Source of the DNA: JAGVVZ01 sp964372465
GTDB lineage: Archaea > Aenigmatarchaeota > Aenigmatarchaeia > CG10238-14
Assembly: GCA_964372465.1 (NCBI GenBank)
Contig: CAYJRA010000011.1
Coordinates: forward strand, 1 to 24,040
Direction: 5' to 3'
DNA: 24,040 nt
The notes beneath the pieces were generated by a model. The model had not been told where the DNA came from. It did no database searches and was given only the letters and a program-made list of their open reading frames with translations. The translations under genes were made by a program, and so were the position numbers. Positions 5,939-14,897 of this stretch are shown here, one piece after another. Each line of letters starts with the position of its first letter. The stretch's first letter is position 1.

Positions 5939-8422
5939 TCACAACGATTCTAAAGCAGCACGTATTTTTTCTGTTGCATCGATATAGGAAGTGTCTTTTG
6001 AAAATGTTATAGGCTCGCCGACTTTAATTGTTACGTTACCGAATTTTTCCGGGATAACCTTGCCTATCGGTATAACTCCATGATAGCCTTCTATTTTAAA
6101 CGGCACGACTGGTACATTCATTTCCACGGCAATGTAACCTATGCCATGTTTGAATACTCGATTTCTCGGATCTTTCGAAATTTTACCTTCGGGGGCCAAC
6201 ATTATGAACCACCCATTATCCAAGAATTTACCTGTCGTCTCTAAACTAGACCTTATTGCGTGACCTGTTCTGGCAAACGGATAAACGTTAATAAACAGAT
6301 AAAAAAACGGGATCCAGAATCTACCAAAAGCTTTTGGGTCCCAGTGTTCGGCCATTGTTGCAATAGCTGTATTTATTCTTATATGCTGTGGAAGGATTTT
6401 CAAAATTAAAGCTGCGTCGCCATTTCCAGCATGATTAAATGCTAGTATTGACGGATGTTTGATCTTCTCAAGATTCTCTTTGTTTTCTATTCTTATTGAT
6501 GTAAATAAACCGAAAAGAGGAAATAGTATCAGTCTATCCAATATTTCACGAACCCATCTGATTGCAGGCAGGTATAACCAGTCTTCTACTTTGTATTTCT
6601 GGATTTTCACAGAGCCTTTTTTTATCAGTTTCCTCAAGTCAGAAACTTTCGTTTTGGGATTTATAGACATTTCGTCAATGACAACGCCCATCTCTTCTTC
6701 AATCAAAGCCACAAGTTCCACTCTTTCCAGCGAATCAAGACTTAGATCCATAACTAAGTTGGTATTGTCGTTAATTTTTCTTGGATTTGCCTTGGTTACG
6801 TGGGAAATTATATTGATCAGTTTATCTTCAGCCAAAATACTTTTCTTTTCTACTGTTTTTTCTTTATCAAAAGATTTTCTATTAACAACGAAGTCTCTGA
6901 CTTTTTTTCTGTCAACTTTAAGTGTCATAGTCCTCGGAAAATCATCTTCCGGCCAAACGCTATATTCCATTATCTGTTGGTGGGGTTCCGATTCCCTATT
7001 GATTTCTTCAATGATATTTCTAATATTAGATTTTTCCTTAACTACTAAAACAGCATGAACTCTCTCTTTCCAATCTCTTTCGATGCCAAAAACACAGCTG
7101 TCCCAAACCAAAGGATGTCTGTTTAATTTCTTTTCTATATCTTCCGGATAAACTTTCATTCCGTTTGGCAAAGTAATTTTAAAATCATCCCTGCCTATTA
7201 TATGAAGATAACCATCATCAATCCTACCAATATCATTCGTGTGATACCATCCATTCCTAAATACTTTCGATGTCTTCTCTTTGTTTTCATAATAACCTTT
7301 GGAGACCATGTCGCCTTTTACCAAAATTTCACCATCCGAACTCAATTTTAATTGAACCCCGGGAAGAGAGTTTCCAACTGCACCCAATCTCCTATCTCCC
7401 AATTCTGTTCCTGTTGCCACAGCTGTCACTTCAGTAGCTCCATACGCCTCTAACACTTTGAATCCCATATTTTCCCAGGTTTTTGCAAGTTTCAAATCTA
7501 AAGGAGCTGATCCACATACAAAAAATTCTAAGCGGCCACCCAAGGCTTTATGGACTTTATTGAATAAAATTTTCCGAGCAAAAAATGGCAAGTGAGAAGA
7601 AACCCCCAAAAGTATTTTCCATTCCTTTTCTTTTTTTTGCTCTTTGACTTGCCTTTCGATCGAGTCCAATAAAATCCGCAAAATTTGCGGTACTACAGGA
7701 AATATGTTTATTTGGTTTTCCTGCAATGCGTGGTAAATAGTAATGCTGTTTATCTTGGGCAAAAAAACCAGTTTACCTCCTATTTTCAGCACAATAAGAT
7801 TTGTCATCATCCCGTACATGTGGCTCAACGGCAATATGCTCAGAACTTCATATTTACTCATGATCGGAATGAGGGGAGAAATTGCATTCATATCGGCAAA
7901 AATGTTTTTGTAAGATATCACAACTCCTTTCGGCTCACCTGTTGTTCCAGAAGTAAAAACTATCTCAGCTAAATCATTTCTATTTATTTTGACATTTGGT
8001 CTAGAAACAGGAAATTTTTCTATATGATCAATTACATCTTCAACATATATGACATCCACTCGTTGCTTGATATTTTCTGTTACATCTTTAGACTTGAGCA
8101 TGAGTTTCGGCTTTGTCTTTTCAACAAACTTAGACGCTGTCGCAGAAGATGTTCTGAAATCTATCGGAACTGCAACCCCGCCAGCAAACAATATTCCAAA
8201 ATAAGATATAACCCACTCTGGCATGTTTGGCGACCATATCAATACTCTGTCGCCTTTCTTCAAGCCTTTTGAAAGCAAAAAATTAGCCATTTTCAGAGAA
8301 TATTTGTAAACATCATGAAATGAAATTTTCTCTCTCCTGAATTTACGCTTTATTTCAAAGGCTGTCGCATCATTATATTTTTTTGCACATTCTCTCAAGA
8401 ATTCTTCCATGTTTTCTTTCAT
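5939..8422 (-). CDS. Acyl-AMP ligase-ACP-PlsC acyltransferase fusion
   Basis: An 827-residue three-domain protein. Residues 1 to about 515 are an ANL-family adenylating ligase: P-loop TSGTTGEPKG (157-166), GATEVT (328-333), Asp397 in YHTNDIG, Arg411, and the late catalytic Lys502 in PRTMTLKVDR. Residues about 525-605 are an acyl carrier domain with DLSLDSLERVEL; Ser564 is the predicted phosphopantetheine site. Residues about 640-827 are a PlsC-type acyltransferase with H664-x4-D669 (NHAGNGD) and APEG (743-746), preceded by a hydrophobic segment. Inferred route: a fatty or other carboxylic acid is activated as acyl-AMP, loaded on the carrier, and passed to a (lyso)phospholipid or glycerol phosphate at the membrane. 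The Aas protein of bacteria has a related ligase and acyltransferase pair in the opposite order. The gene overlaps the AcpS gene by ATGA, so the two are translated together. Confidence 0.9.
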   Translation of the reverse strand: MKENMEEFLRECAKKYNDATAFEIKRKFRREKISFHDVYKYSLKMANFLLSKGLKKGDRVLIWSPNMPEWVISYFGILFAGGVAVPIDFRTSSATASKFVEKTKPKLMLKSKDVTENIKQRVDVIYVEDVIDHIEKFPVSRPNVKINRNDLAEIVFTSGTTGEPKGVVISYKNIFADMNAISPLIPIMSKYEVLSILPLSHMYGMMTNLIVLKIGGKLVFLPKINSITIYHALQENQINIFPVVPQILRILLDSIERQVKEQKKEKEWKILLGVSSHLPFFARKILFNKVHKALGGRLEFFVCGSAPLDLKLAKTWENMGFKVLEAYGATEVTAVATGTELGDRRLGAVGNSLPGVQLKLSSDGEILVKGDMVSKGYYENKEKTSKVFRNGWYHTNDIGRIDDGYLHIIGRDDFKITLPNGMKVYPEDIEKKLNRHPLVWDSCVFGIERDWKERVHAVLVVKEKSNIRNIIEEINRESEPHQQIMEYSVWPEDDFPRTMTLKVDRKKVRDFVVNRKSFDKEKTVEKKSILAEDKLINIISHVTKANPRKINDNTNLVMDLSLDSLERVELVALIEEEMGVVIDEMSINPKTKVSDLRKLIKKGSVKIQKYKVEDWLYLPAIRWVREILDRLILFPLFGLFTSIRIENKENLEKIKHPSILAFNHAGNGDAALILKILPQHIRINTAIATMAEHWDPKAFGRFWIPFFYLFINVYPFARTGHAIRSSLETTGKFLDNGWFIMLAPEGKISKDPRNRVFKHGIGYIAVEMNVPVVPFKIEGYHGVIPIGKVIPEKFGNVTIKVGEPITFSKDTSYIDATEKIRAALESL

Positions 8423-8784
8423 TTCTGATCTCCTTCATTCATTATCGCTGTGCAAGTGGCTATGACATAATCCCCGTCGTTTGAAATGCTGATTGATATG
8501 TCTTTGATTTTCTGATTTATCTCGTTACTGAGTTTAACATGAGGTTTGAAATCTCTGTATTTAATTTCAATATCTAGCCATCTGCCTGCGGGCAAAGACA
8601 AGCTCTTCATGACAGCTTCTTTTGCCGCAAAAATACCCGCCAAATGAGAAGGATTTGGGTTTTTCAACTCGCCTGGATGAAATATTTTTCTCAAGAAATT
8701 CTGATTCTTTATCTTTTCATTGAACCTAGGCAAGTATACAATATCAATTCCGTTTGCGATTCTGCCTACATAGGATTTTACCAC
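8419..8784 (-). CDS. acpS: Holo-ACP synthase (4'-phosphopantetheinyl transferase)
   Basis: A 121-residue AcpS-type enzyme that moves phosphopantetheine from CoA to the serine of an acyl carrier domain. Visible signatures are GIDIVYLPRF (12-21), with the Mg-binding Asp14, and LAGIFAAKEAVMKSL (48-62), with Glu56 and Lys60. The C-terminal part reads ISISISNDGDYVIATC where AcpS proteins have ISISH and AVA. The length is normal for the family. The start is GTG 8784; TATA-like sequence lies around 8795-8808. Its stop overlaps the start of the ligase-ACP-PlsC gene (ATGA), and Ser564 of that protein is the obvious substrate. AcpS is unusual in archaea, so this pair was probably acquired together. Family call is firm; the partner is inferred from the overlap. 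Confidence 0.9.
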   Translation of the reverse strand: MVKSYVGRIANGIDIVYLPRFNEKIKNQNFLRKIFHPGELKNPNPSHLAGIFAAKEAVMKSLSLPAGRWLDIEIKYRDFKPHVKLSNEINQKIKDISISISNDGDYVIATCTAIMNEGDQK

Positions 8785-8805
8785 GCAATCACTAATATAA
8801 TAAAA

Positions 8806-9198
8806 TTATCTCAACGCACCAATCTGCTGTACTTGCTGCATTTCCAACAATCTCAAAGCTTCTTGTGTCAGCCCTTTCTCGATTGTTATGTTTTTAATCA
8901 TTCCTGCATTAGTAGTTTGGATGATAATTATGGTTTCATTTCTATCTTTGTTATAAATTAGTTGCCTTTGATTGCAATAACAGCTTTCATCTTTTGTGAA
9001 TGCATACTCAGTATTAGCCAAAAAACAAAATTTCTTACAGATATTTTCCGTTTCCTCGGAAACTGGTTTCGTATTGAGATTGATGTTGATTTTAGAAAAT
9101 ATTTTGGGTAGGTAAAAACTGGCTGCCAGTAATAAGATAACCGCTACCAGAAAGGCTATATGCATCTTTTTTATCTGAAAATATTCGCTTTTCGCCAT
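8806..9198 (-). CDS. Small secreted, membrane-anchored Cys-containing protein
   Basis: A 130-residue protein of unrecognised family. Residues 1-12 are basic. Residues 13-33 form one membrane helix (HIAFLVAVILLLAASFYL), so the rest is probably outside the cell. The external part has four cysteines in two pairs (ICKKFC near 53-58 and CYCN near 72-75), which suits disulfides or metal binding. The C-terminus is helical and Gln/Leu-rich (QEALRLLEMQQVQQIG). It starts at ATG 9198, about 26 bases after a TATA-like ATATATCTAA on the minus strand. It lies 21 bases upstream of acpS in the same direction, so it may be the first gene of the acyl operon, though nothing in it points to lipid chemistry. Confidence 0.65.
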   Translation of the reverse strand: MAKSEYFQIKKMHIAFLVAVILLLAASFYLPKIFSKININLNTKPVSEETENICKKFCFLANTEYAFTKDESCYCNQRQLIYNKDRNETIIIIQTTNAGMIKNITIEKGLTQEALRLLEMQQVQQIGALR

Positions 9199-9259
9199 TC
9201 AGATCTAGTGATATTTACAATTAGATATATTTATTATATTCGTATCTAAAATAATTATC
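9199..9259. promoter_or_regulatory. Divergent promoter region
   Basis: Sixty-one bases separate two divergent starts. On the minus strand ATATATCTAA (about 9222-9231) lies roughly 26 bases from ATG 9198. On the plus strand TATTTATTATATT (about 9229-9241) lies roughly 20-31 bases from ATG 9260. No Shine-Dalgarno is seen for either gene, so both are predicted to be leaderless and to share overlapping TATA sequence. Confidence 0.5.
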
Positions 9260-9664
9260 ATGGGAGACCCAGCATCTAAGATGTTCAGAAATCTAATCGT
9301 TCTCGCTTTCATTGTATTGTTGCTTGCTTTTGGCGTACTGTATCAAAACTATAAAAAATCGGGTCCTACGGGGAAACTTATTGAAACTTTAGATGAATGG
9401 GAAAGAGATGCCTTGATAATCAAAAATCTAAAACAATTTGAGGATGTCCAGAAATTCTCGTTCAATGACTACGAAGTAGATCGACTCGACGAAAGAGAAA
9501 TACCGTATCTGCTTACGATGGAACCTCTGATATACAGCGGTTTGCCAATAGGAACCTATAAAGTTGAACTTAAGGGAGATGGACAAAACCTGCTTGTCTT
9601 CTATGATTTGGAACAAAATACCATACTCAAAAAATTCAATGTTCTAGCTCCCCAGTTTGGTTAG
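9260..9664 (+). CDS. Single-pass membrane protein, unknown
   Basis: A 134-residue protein with one N-terminal membrane helix (about 10-28, NLIVLAFIVLLLAFGVLYQ) and an exported or cytosolic domain of about 100 residues rich in charged and aromatic residues. The end looks like beta strands (GTYKVELKGDGQNLLVFYD). There are no cysteines and no motif I recognise. The start ATG 9260 is supported by a TATA box at leaderless distance. The gene is followed by a short T-run (9668-9675), which may end its transcript, and then by the large Ig-like surface protein on the same strand. A role at the cell surface with that block is suggested by position only. Confidence 0.65.
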   Translation: MGDPASKMFRNLIVLAFIVLLLAFGVLYQNYKKSGPTGKLIETLDEWERDALIIKNLKQFEDVQKFSFNDYEVDRLDEREIPYLLTMEPLIYSGLPIGTYKVELKGDGQNLLVFYDLEQNTILKKFNVLAPQFG

Positions 9665-9697
9665 AAGCTTTTTTTACTAATAAATTAAGTTTAATAT

Positions 9698-12163
9698 GTG
9701 GAAGAAAGATTTTTACTATCTTTTATAATAGCGTTTGCTGTCACAATCAACGTAGCTAGTGCTCTTCCGATACTTTATAACAACACCCCTCCAAGCGGGA
9801 CTTATTGGCCTGGCGGTCTGACTAACTTTTCAATTTATATCACAGAAGGTGCTTTGAACATATCAGATGTATTTATGGAAATTAAAGCGGCTGAAGAAAA
9901 GAGTAATAAATGGGATAGACATTATCTGGGATGCGTGGGTATAAATGAAAACACCAATTTCTGTAGCAAATTAATATCACTTCTGATAGTCGGTGATGAC
10001 ACGCTGGAGGTGTTCTACTTCAATGCATCTGACACTTTCGGGAATTATGGCTCCCTGGGAAACAAAACGCATTCCTTAAATATGACTATCGACATAAACC
10101 CCCCCATAATCAACCCATACAATGTTGCCAATTACTCCTATGTCAATTCCAAAAAAGAAGTTATGTTCACAATCTATGATAGATCTTCCGGAGTCAATAC
10201 TAGTCTAAGCCAAAGCCTATACGGCAACACAACATCCAAATATGGAAATGGAACGTGGAATTCTTCATATCTGCCTTTGACTTATGCCAATTCTTTTTTC
10301 TCAATGAAATTAAACTATTCCAACCTGGTGAACAACGGCACATATGCTGTTTATGTCAATGCTACGGATAACGTGGGGAACACGAACGAAAGCAAAATTT
10401 TGGATTTGTTAATTGATAATGAAGTCCCGGAAGTAAATGCATTTAATCCGTCAAACAACGAGCTTGCGTACGGAACATATGGTTTTTTAATAAATGCCAA
10501 AGACACACTGTCTGGCATCGATCCAACAAACGTATTTTTCACCGATATAAAAGATCAATCAGTAAAGGCTAACGCAAAAATGAATTGCATCGGAAGCGAC
10601 AAAAATATGAACTGTTCGTACACAGTAAATACAAACAATCTTGGAAATGGGAATCATAAATTGGTTTTTTCTGTTAGCGATAAGGCAGAAAACCAAAAGA
10701 ATGAAACTGTGGATTTTTTGATTGATAATTCCTTCTTGCAGTTATCAATAACATCTCCGGCTGACGGCAGTTATGCAAACTCGTCAATAAATATTATAGC
10801 TACTATTGCAAATGCTGAAAACAGGGTAAAAAACGTCAAATTCAGGTTTGATCCATCAAATAATCCGTGGACTGATATGACATGCAATCAAAGCAATATC
10901 TGCAGCTATACATGGAATTCACTATCAACTCCGGAAGGAAATTACAGGCTAACAGTCAACGTTTCCGGCAACTTCAACTATCATTTGAATAAATCTGTTT
11001 CAGTAACGCTTGACAGGACATTGCCTCAATTGTTCATAGTTGGCCCGACGAATACAACCATAACTGGTGTCGCATACGCACAGCTAACAATCATGGATGA
11101 AAATTTGGTAAACCCAAACACAATTAAATTCAGTGTAGGCAACATATCCTCTGCCATGACATGCTATCAGCAATTGTTCGGCAAATTGTATAATTGTGCT
11201 GGCAGTTTCAATTCTTATTTATTGAACAATGGCACATATACCCTAATCTTTGAAGGCAGCGACTATGCTTGGAATAGAAATACGACGCAAATGGAAGTAT
11301 TGGTTGCAAACCCGCCCGGAACAAACGAGATCTTTAGCAATGTAACTACAAACACGACGAATGCGACATTGAATATGACATTTCCAGCATTCAACTTAAC
11401 CACATCAACTACAACCACAACGACTCAAGCAAATATAATCAACGTTTTCGATCCTGGAAAACAAACTGTCGTGAAAAATGAAGTAAAAAATGTAACTATC
11501 ATTCAGACTATCATGTCTCCTCTCAAATCTGTTGTCAATTCTTTCAAATCATCAACAATATCAAAGGTGGCTGGCTTCACCGCTTTGGTCGTGATAATTT
11601 CCGGCGTTATTCTTTTCGTAATAGGAAGAAAATCGATCAAACCAGCACCGAAAATAGAAATCCTGTCAATAGAGAATATAGATAGCCTTTTTGTCGAAGA
11701 AAGAAGTAAATTACAGTTTGCCTATAATTATATAACCTCTGCATTTGGGATGAATGAAAGAACAACGCTAAGGGATTATGTCAAAAATGCCTTTGGTTAT
11801 CTGGAAAAAATGGACAGGACATCATTCCTGAAATCTGGGTTTGAAAAATCTTTGGATTTTATGGACAAATCCATCAATCCGGAATTGTCCCAATTCATTA
11901 AGGAAAACGCAAGCCAGATCTATAAAGATGATAAGGGAAACGAGATGTCAAGAGCTAAATTCATTGACGATATAAAAAATATTCTGGATGAAGCTCTTGG
12001 AACAGACAACATAAATCTAGCCCATACTACAATAGAGAAAGCCAAAGTAAAAATAGAGGAATTCACCAGGTTTTCTGACAGAGAAATAGAAATGTGGAAG
12101 AAATACATGGAAAAGGCCAATGCCTTGCATAAGACGACGGATAAAGAAGAAAAGCAAAAGTAA
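9698..12163 (+). CDS. Large Ig-like surface protein with cytoplasmic tail
   Basis: An 821-residue type I membrane protein starting at GTG 9698. Residues 1-22 are a signal peptide ending in ASA. The outside part (to about 620) has roughly four to five Ig-like beta-sandwich units. They show the recurring pattern DNEVP or DRTLP, then a strand, D-x-SG-I/V, then NNGTY/GNHK-x-V followed by a D-N/A-x-N turn. Many N-x-S/T sequons and a few paired Cys are present. A Thr/Asn-rich stalk with a run of Thr (about 555-590) precedes one membrane helix (624-643) and a basic stop. The last 169 residues are charged, helical and cytoplasmic. The tail suggests the protein links a surface adhesin or receptor to something inside. 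It begins the surface block whose next four genes have pilin-like N-termini. Family not recognised. Confidence 0.82.
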   Translation: MEERFLLSFIIAFAVTINVASALPILYNNTPPSGTYWPGGLTNFSIYITEGALNISDVFMEIKAAEEKSNKWDRHYLGCVGINENTNFCSKLISLLIVGDDTLEVFYFNASDTFGNYGSLGNKTHSLNMTIDINPPIINPYNVANYSYVNSKKEVMFTIYDRSSGVNTSLSQSLYGNTTSKYGNGTWNSSYLPLTYANSFFSMKLNYSNLVNNGTYAVYVNATDNVGNTNESKILDLLIDNEVPEVNAFNPSNNELAYGTYGFLINAKDTLSGIDPTNVFFTDIKDQSVKANAKMNCIGSDKNMNCSYTVNTNNLGNGNHKLVFSVSDKAENQKNETVDFLIDNSFLQLSITSPADGSYANSSINIIATIANAENRVKNVKFRFDPSNNPWTDMTCNQSNICSYTWNSLSTPEGNYRLTVNVSGNFNYHLNKSVSVTLDRTLPQLFIVGPTNTTITGVAYAQLTIMDENLVNPNTIKFSVGNISSAMTCYQQLFGKLYNCAGSFNSYLLNNGTYTLIFEGSDYAWNRNTTQMEVLVANPPGTNEIFSNVTTNTTNATLNMTFPAFNLTTSTTTTTTQANIINVFDPGKQTVVKNEVKNVTIIQTIMSPLKSVVNSFKSSTISKVAGFTALVVIISGVILFVIGRKSIKPAPKIEILSIENIDSLFVEERSKLQFAYNYITSAFGMNERTTLRDYVKNAFGYLEKMDRTSFLKSGFEKSLDFMDKSINPELSQFIKENASQIYKDDKGNEMSRAKFIDDIKNILDEALGTDNINLAHTTIEKAKVKIEEFTRFSDREIEMWKKYMEKANALHKTTDKEEKQK

Positions 12164-12190
12164 TTTCTGTCCAAAAGAAGATATAATAAT

Positions 12191-13378
12191 ATGAATTTTC
12201 TTGACTTCGCAATCGCAATATCAGTATTTATTATATTTTTCGTCCTAGTTATGATACTCGCTTCCAATTACTTCTCTAACTTAGCAAGCCTGAATAAAAG
12301 GCAGGAGTATAAACAAGTTGCGACAAACTACTTCAATCAAATCTTTACCAAAAGAGGCACGCCCACAAATTGGGAGGATGATCCAAGCAACTCTCCTGTG
12401 GAGCTTGGATTAGCAGATTATACGTATCAAACACCCATTCTTGTTATTGAAACCGGCAATTTACCCAGAAGCACTGAGCCTGTAACGACGAGAATAATGT
12501 TTGACGAAGACTGTGCCAATAAAGCTTGGAACAATACGCTGAGGATATACGACGAGGATAATAATATGACTGCATATGAACTATCCGATATAACTTTCTG
12601 TTCTAGCCAATATCTGAAAGAAGCCAATGCTACATGGGCTGTCAATTTATCAACAAACGAAGAAGTGAAATACTATGCCTATTACTCTGGAAATGACGAC
12701 ATATCTGGACCGGGCTACAGCAATTCTTTCAGCACATCTAGCTGGATCCCTAATAACGGGGACAGTTATACTGAATCTGTTACTGACTGGAGCAGATACG
12801 GTGGGGCTAGCGGATCTCCAGCTTTAGACACGGGCGACAAAATGAAAGGTACTAGCAGCATAAGCATAACCGGCACTTTTAACTCATCCCAACTGGGAGT
12901 GAAATATGATCCATCCACTCTTATCTCTGGCGTTGACAATAACTGGTATTTGGATGCCTGGGTAAAAATAGACAGCACATCTGGAATCAATGGCGCTAAG
13001 TTTTTTGTGAAAGACAATAATGAAACTATCAACATAGATTTTATAGGCAACGTGTCGAGCAACGCATGGTATCATTTTTTGGTGCAATTAAATTCCGGGG
13101 CTGGATGGAGCGGTTGGGTCACATTCAACGCAACAAAAGGCATTGATTACATCATCTTCGAGACAACAAACAGCTCTTCCAACTTAACAAGAACGGCGAA
13201 AATCGATAACTTGTTGTTTAGGAAAAAACCACTTGACTTGACAGTATTTCCTGAAAAAAAATTAGAAATCATATCCTCGACCAAATTGGATGCGCTGAAA
13301 AATAAAACCGTGGATGAAGTTAAAAAAACAATAGGAGAAGATTATAAAGTCAGAATAGAGGTGATCAAAAATAAATGA
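12191..13378 (+). CDS. Pseudopilin-like protein with jelly-roll domain
   Basis: A 395-residue protein. The N-terminus is a short FLDF lead followed by a 23-residue hydrophobic helix (AIAISVFIIFFVLVMILAS) that continues into an amphipathic helix, as in pilins and pseudopilins; it lacks a clear Lys-Gly cleavage site. Residues about 60-165 are a beta-rich domain with two Cys (108, 137). Residues about 178-345 look like a carbohydrate-binding jelly roll: MKGTSSISITG, NNWYLDAWVKID, WYHFLVQL, then TRTAKIDNLLF at the end. The last 50 residues are Lys-rich and helical. The gene begins 27 bases after the Ig-like protein and overlaps the next gene by ATGA. A tip or minor pilin that binds sugar is a reasonable guess, not shown. 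Confidence 0.75.
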   Translation: MNFLDFAIAISVFIIFFVLVMILASNYFSNLASLNKRQEYKQVATNYFNQIFTKRGTPTNWEDDPSNSPVELGLADYTYQTPILVIETGNLPRSTEPVTTRIMFDEDCANKAWNNTLRIYDEDNNMTAYELSDITFCSSQYLKEANATWAVNLSTNEEVKYYAYYSGNDDISGPGYSNSFSTSSWIPNNGDSYTESVTDWSRYGGASGSPALDTGDKMKGTSSISITGTFNSSQLGVKYDPSTLISGVDNNWYLDAWVKIDSTSGINGAKFFVKDNNETINIDFIGNVSSNAWYHFLVQLNSGAGWSGWVTFNATKGIDYIIFETTNSSSNLTRTAKIDNLLFRKKPLDLTVFPEKKLEIISSTKLDALKNKTVDEVKKTIGEDYKVRIEVIKNK

Positions 13379-13776
13379 AAGGCATTATGTTTACATTGGA
13401 AGTTATATTCGGCATTTTGATGATATTATTCATAATTGTCTATCTGTTTAGAAATCCTGCCTCGGTCTCGAGTTCCAGGTTTGGCGATTTTAAAACTCAG
13501 ATATATGACAGTTTGGCATCATTGGATAAAACCGGTGATTTAAGGAAGAGGGCTGTAGATAATGATGTGACGGGAATAAAGGCAGACCTAAATCCATATA
13601 TAGCTGATTTCGTATCATATGAAGTTGTATTATACAATTCGACAGCTAACATCACAAACTATCCTTCAAACATAACATCGCAGAACAACACGATCGCAGT
13701 TAGCTATTTCATTGCTGGGGATTTGGGTAAATATAATCCCAGAGATGTCAGAGTTTTCGCGTGGGGATTCGAATGA
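13375..13776 (+). CDS. Pilin-like protein
   Basis: A 133-residue protein beginning MKG followed by a hydrophobic helix, IMFTLEVIFGILMILFIIVYLF. Lys-Gly just before the helix and a Glu at about position +6 of the predicted mature chain fit an archaeal class III (prepilin peptidase) signal. The rest is an exported domain of about 105 residues with two or three sequons and no Cys. The start ATG 13375 overlaps the stop of the previous gene (ATGA), and its own stop overlaps the next start in the same way, so this is a translationally coupled operon. I do not recognise a named family. Confidence 0.72.
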   Translation: MKGIMFTLEVIFGILMILFIIVYLFRNPASVSSSRFGDFKTQIYDSLASLDKTGDLRKRAVDNDVTGIKADLNPYIADFVSYEVVLYNSTANITNYPSNITSQNNTIAVSYFIAGDLGKYNPRDVRVFAWGFE

Positions 13777-14393
13777 GAAACAAGGGGCAGATTTTCATAA
13801 TACTATCTGTTATAATCATAGTCGTATTTTTAATTTTAAGGGGAACTGTAAATTTGCCGGACATAATTCAAAGACAGAAAGACACGGAATCCAGATTTGA
13901 AAGAAGGTTTTTTACCAATACTGTAGATGAATTTCAAAAGGCAGTTGAAATATCCTCAAAATATGATAACATCAGCTCAAATGTTTTTGACTTCGCTAAT
14001 TTTACAAGACAAAGAATGTCGGAGAGATTGAATGATCTGGATTTATTGTTCGTTGGCACGTTATCCCAGAGGACGGGAACGACTCTGAATGTCAGCGCAA
14101 TAAATCTGTTAAACAAACCGATCAATCTTACTTTAACCCTCAATTCATCACCGTCCCAGTCACTGAATATGGATAATTTCTTGGATCAGACAAAACGCGA
14201 GAATACATTTACGATATCGCAAGGGACAGATTATGCACTTACCATAGCTTATAACAACACCTATAGTGAGAACACGACTTTTGTCACAAAAAACGGCTTT
14301 AAATATTACAATGCGTTTTTTGATATCACAATAAGAAGCAGGGACACATCATATAAAGATAAGTTCCAGAAATCATATAAATTAATTTCATGA
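13773..14393 (+). CDS. Pilin-like protein
   Basis: A 206-residue protein beginning MRNKG followed by a hydrophobic helix (QIFIILSVIIIVVFLIL). Lys-Gly before the helix resembles a class III signal peptide. After the helix comes a charged helical part (about 30-90) and then a beta-rich domain with several sequons. An in-frame GTG at 13761 would add four residues, but ATG 13773 gives the same ATGA overlap seen at the other two joints of this operon, so I chose it. No cysteines and no known motif beyond the N-terminus. Confidence 0.72.
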   Translation: MRNKGQIFIILSVIIIVVFLILRGTVNLPDIIQRQKDTESRFERRFFTNTVDEFQKAVEISSKYDNISSNVFDFANFTRQRMSERLNDLDLLFVGTLSQRTGTTLNVSAINLLNKPINLTLTLNSSPSQSLNMDNFLDQTKRENTFTISQGTDYALTIAYNNTYSENTTFVTKNGFKYYNAFFDITIRSRDTSYKDKFQKSYKLIS

Positions 14394-14875
14394 TGAATAA
14401 AGGAATAAGCCCGTTTTTGGCAATGTCTTTCATTATACTATTGTCAATAATGACTGTTGGCATTGTAACAACAACTGTAAAACCCGTTCTGGATAGAACG
14501 AAGGATACTGCAACTGCTAATGAAGGTTTTCACAACATGGAAATACTGGACGACACGATATTGGAAATAGCATCGGAAGAAAAGGGATCCAGAAGAACAA
14601 TATCCCTGAAAATAAGCGATGGTGATGTATATGTTGACCCCTGGCTGGACTATTTGAATTATACGTACAAACTGAATTCTAATCTGGCTATTTCCGGTCA
14701 GAGAGGAAGGATAAATGCAACCATATCAAAGGATGATTTGACCCTTTTTATAAAATATGACAAAATAGATTTCATGAAAATTGTCCATTTACCCAAAGGA
14801 AGCAACCAAGTGATAATAACGCACGAAGGTATCAATTCCACTGTTAACAAGCCGATGATCAATATAACGACATAA
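14390..14875 (+). CDS. Archaellin/pilin-like protein
   Basis: A 161-residue protein with the clearest class III signal of the operon. MMNKG is followed by ISPFLAMSFIILLSIMTVGIV, closely resembling the KGISP-x-A start of archaeal pilins and archaellin-like proteins. The remaining 125 residues are beta-rich with a few sequons. Starts ATG 14390 and ATG 14393 both keep the signal; the first overlaps the previous stop as ATGA. It is the last of four coupled pilin-like genes. No assembly ATPase or membrane platform gene is in the window, so these subunits would need machinery encoded elsewhere. Confidence 0.75.
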   Translation: MMNKGISPFLAMSFIILLSIMTVGIVTTTVKPVLDRTKDTATANEGFHNMEILDDTILEIASEEKGSRRTISLKISDGDVYVDPWLDYLNYTYKLNSNLAISGQRGRINATISKDDLTLFIKYDKIDFMKIVHLPKGSNQVIITHEGINSTVNKPMINITT

Positions 14876-14897
14876 TATAACTATAAAGAGGTGAAAT

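Noticed and set aside
6459..7058. Plus-strand frame of 199 codons inside the fusion gene
   Set aside because: Antisense to the ACP and PlsC region, whose motifs are unambiguous; composition is that of a shadow frame.
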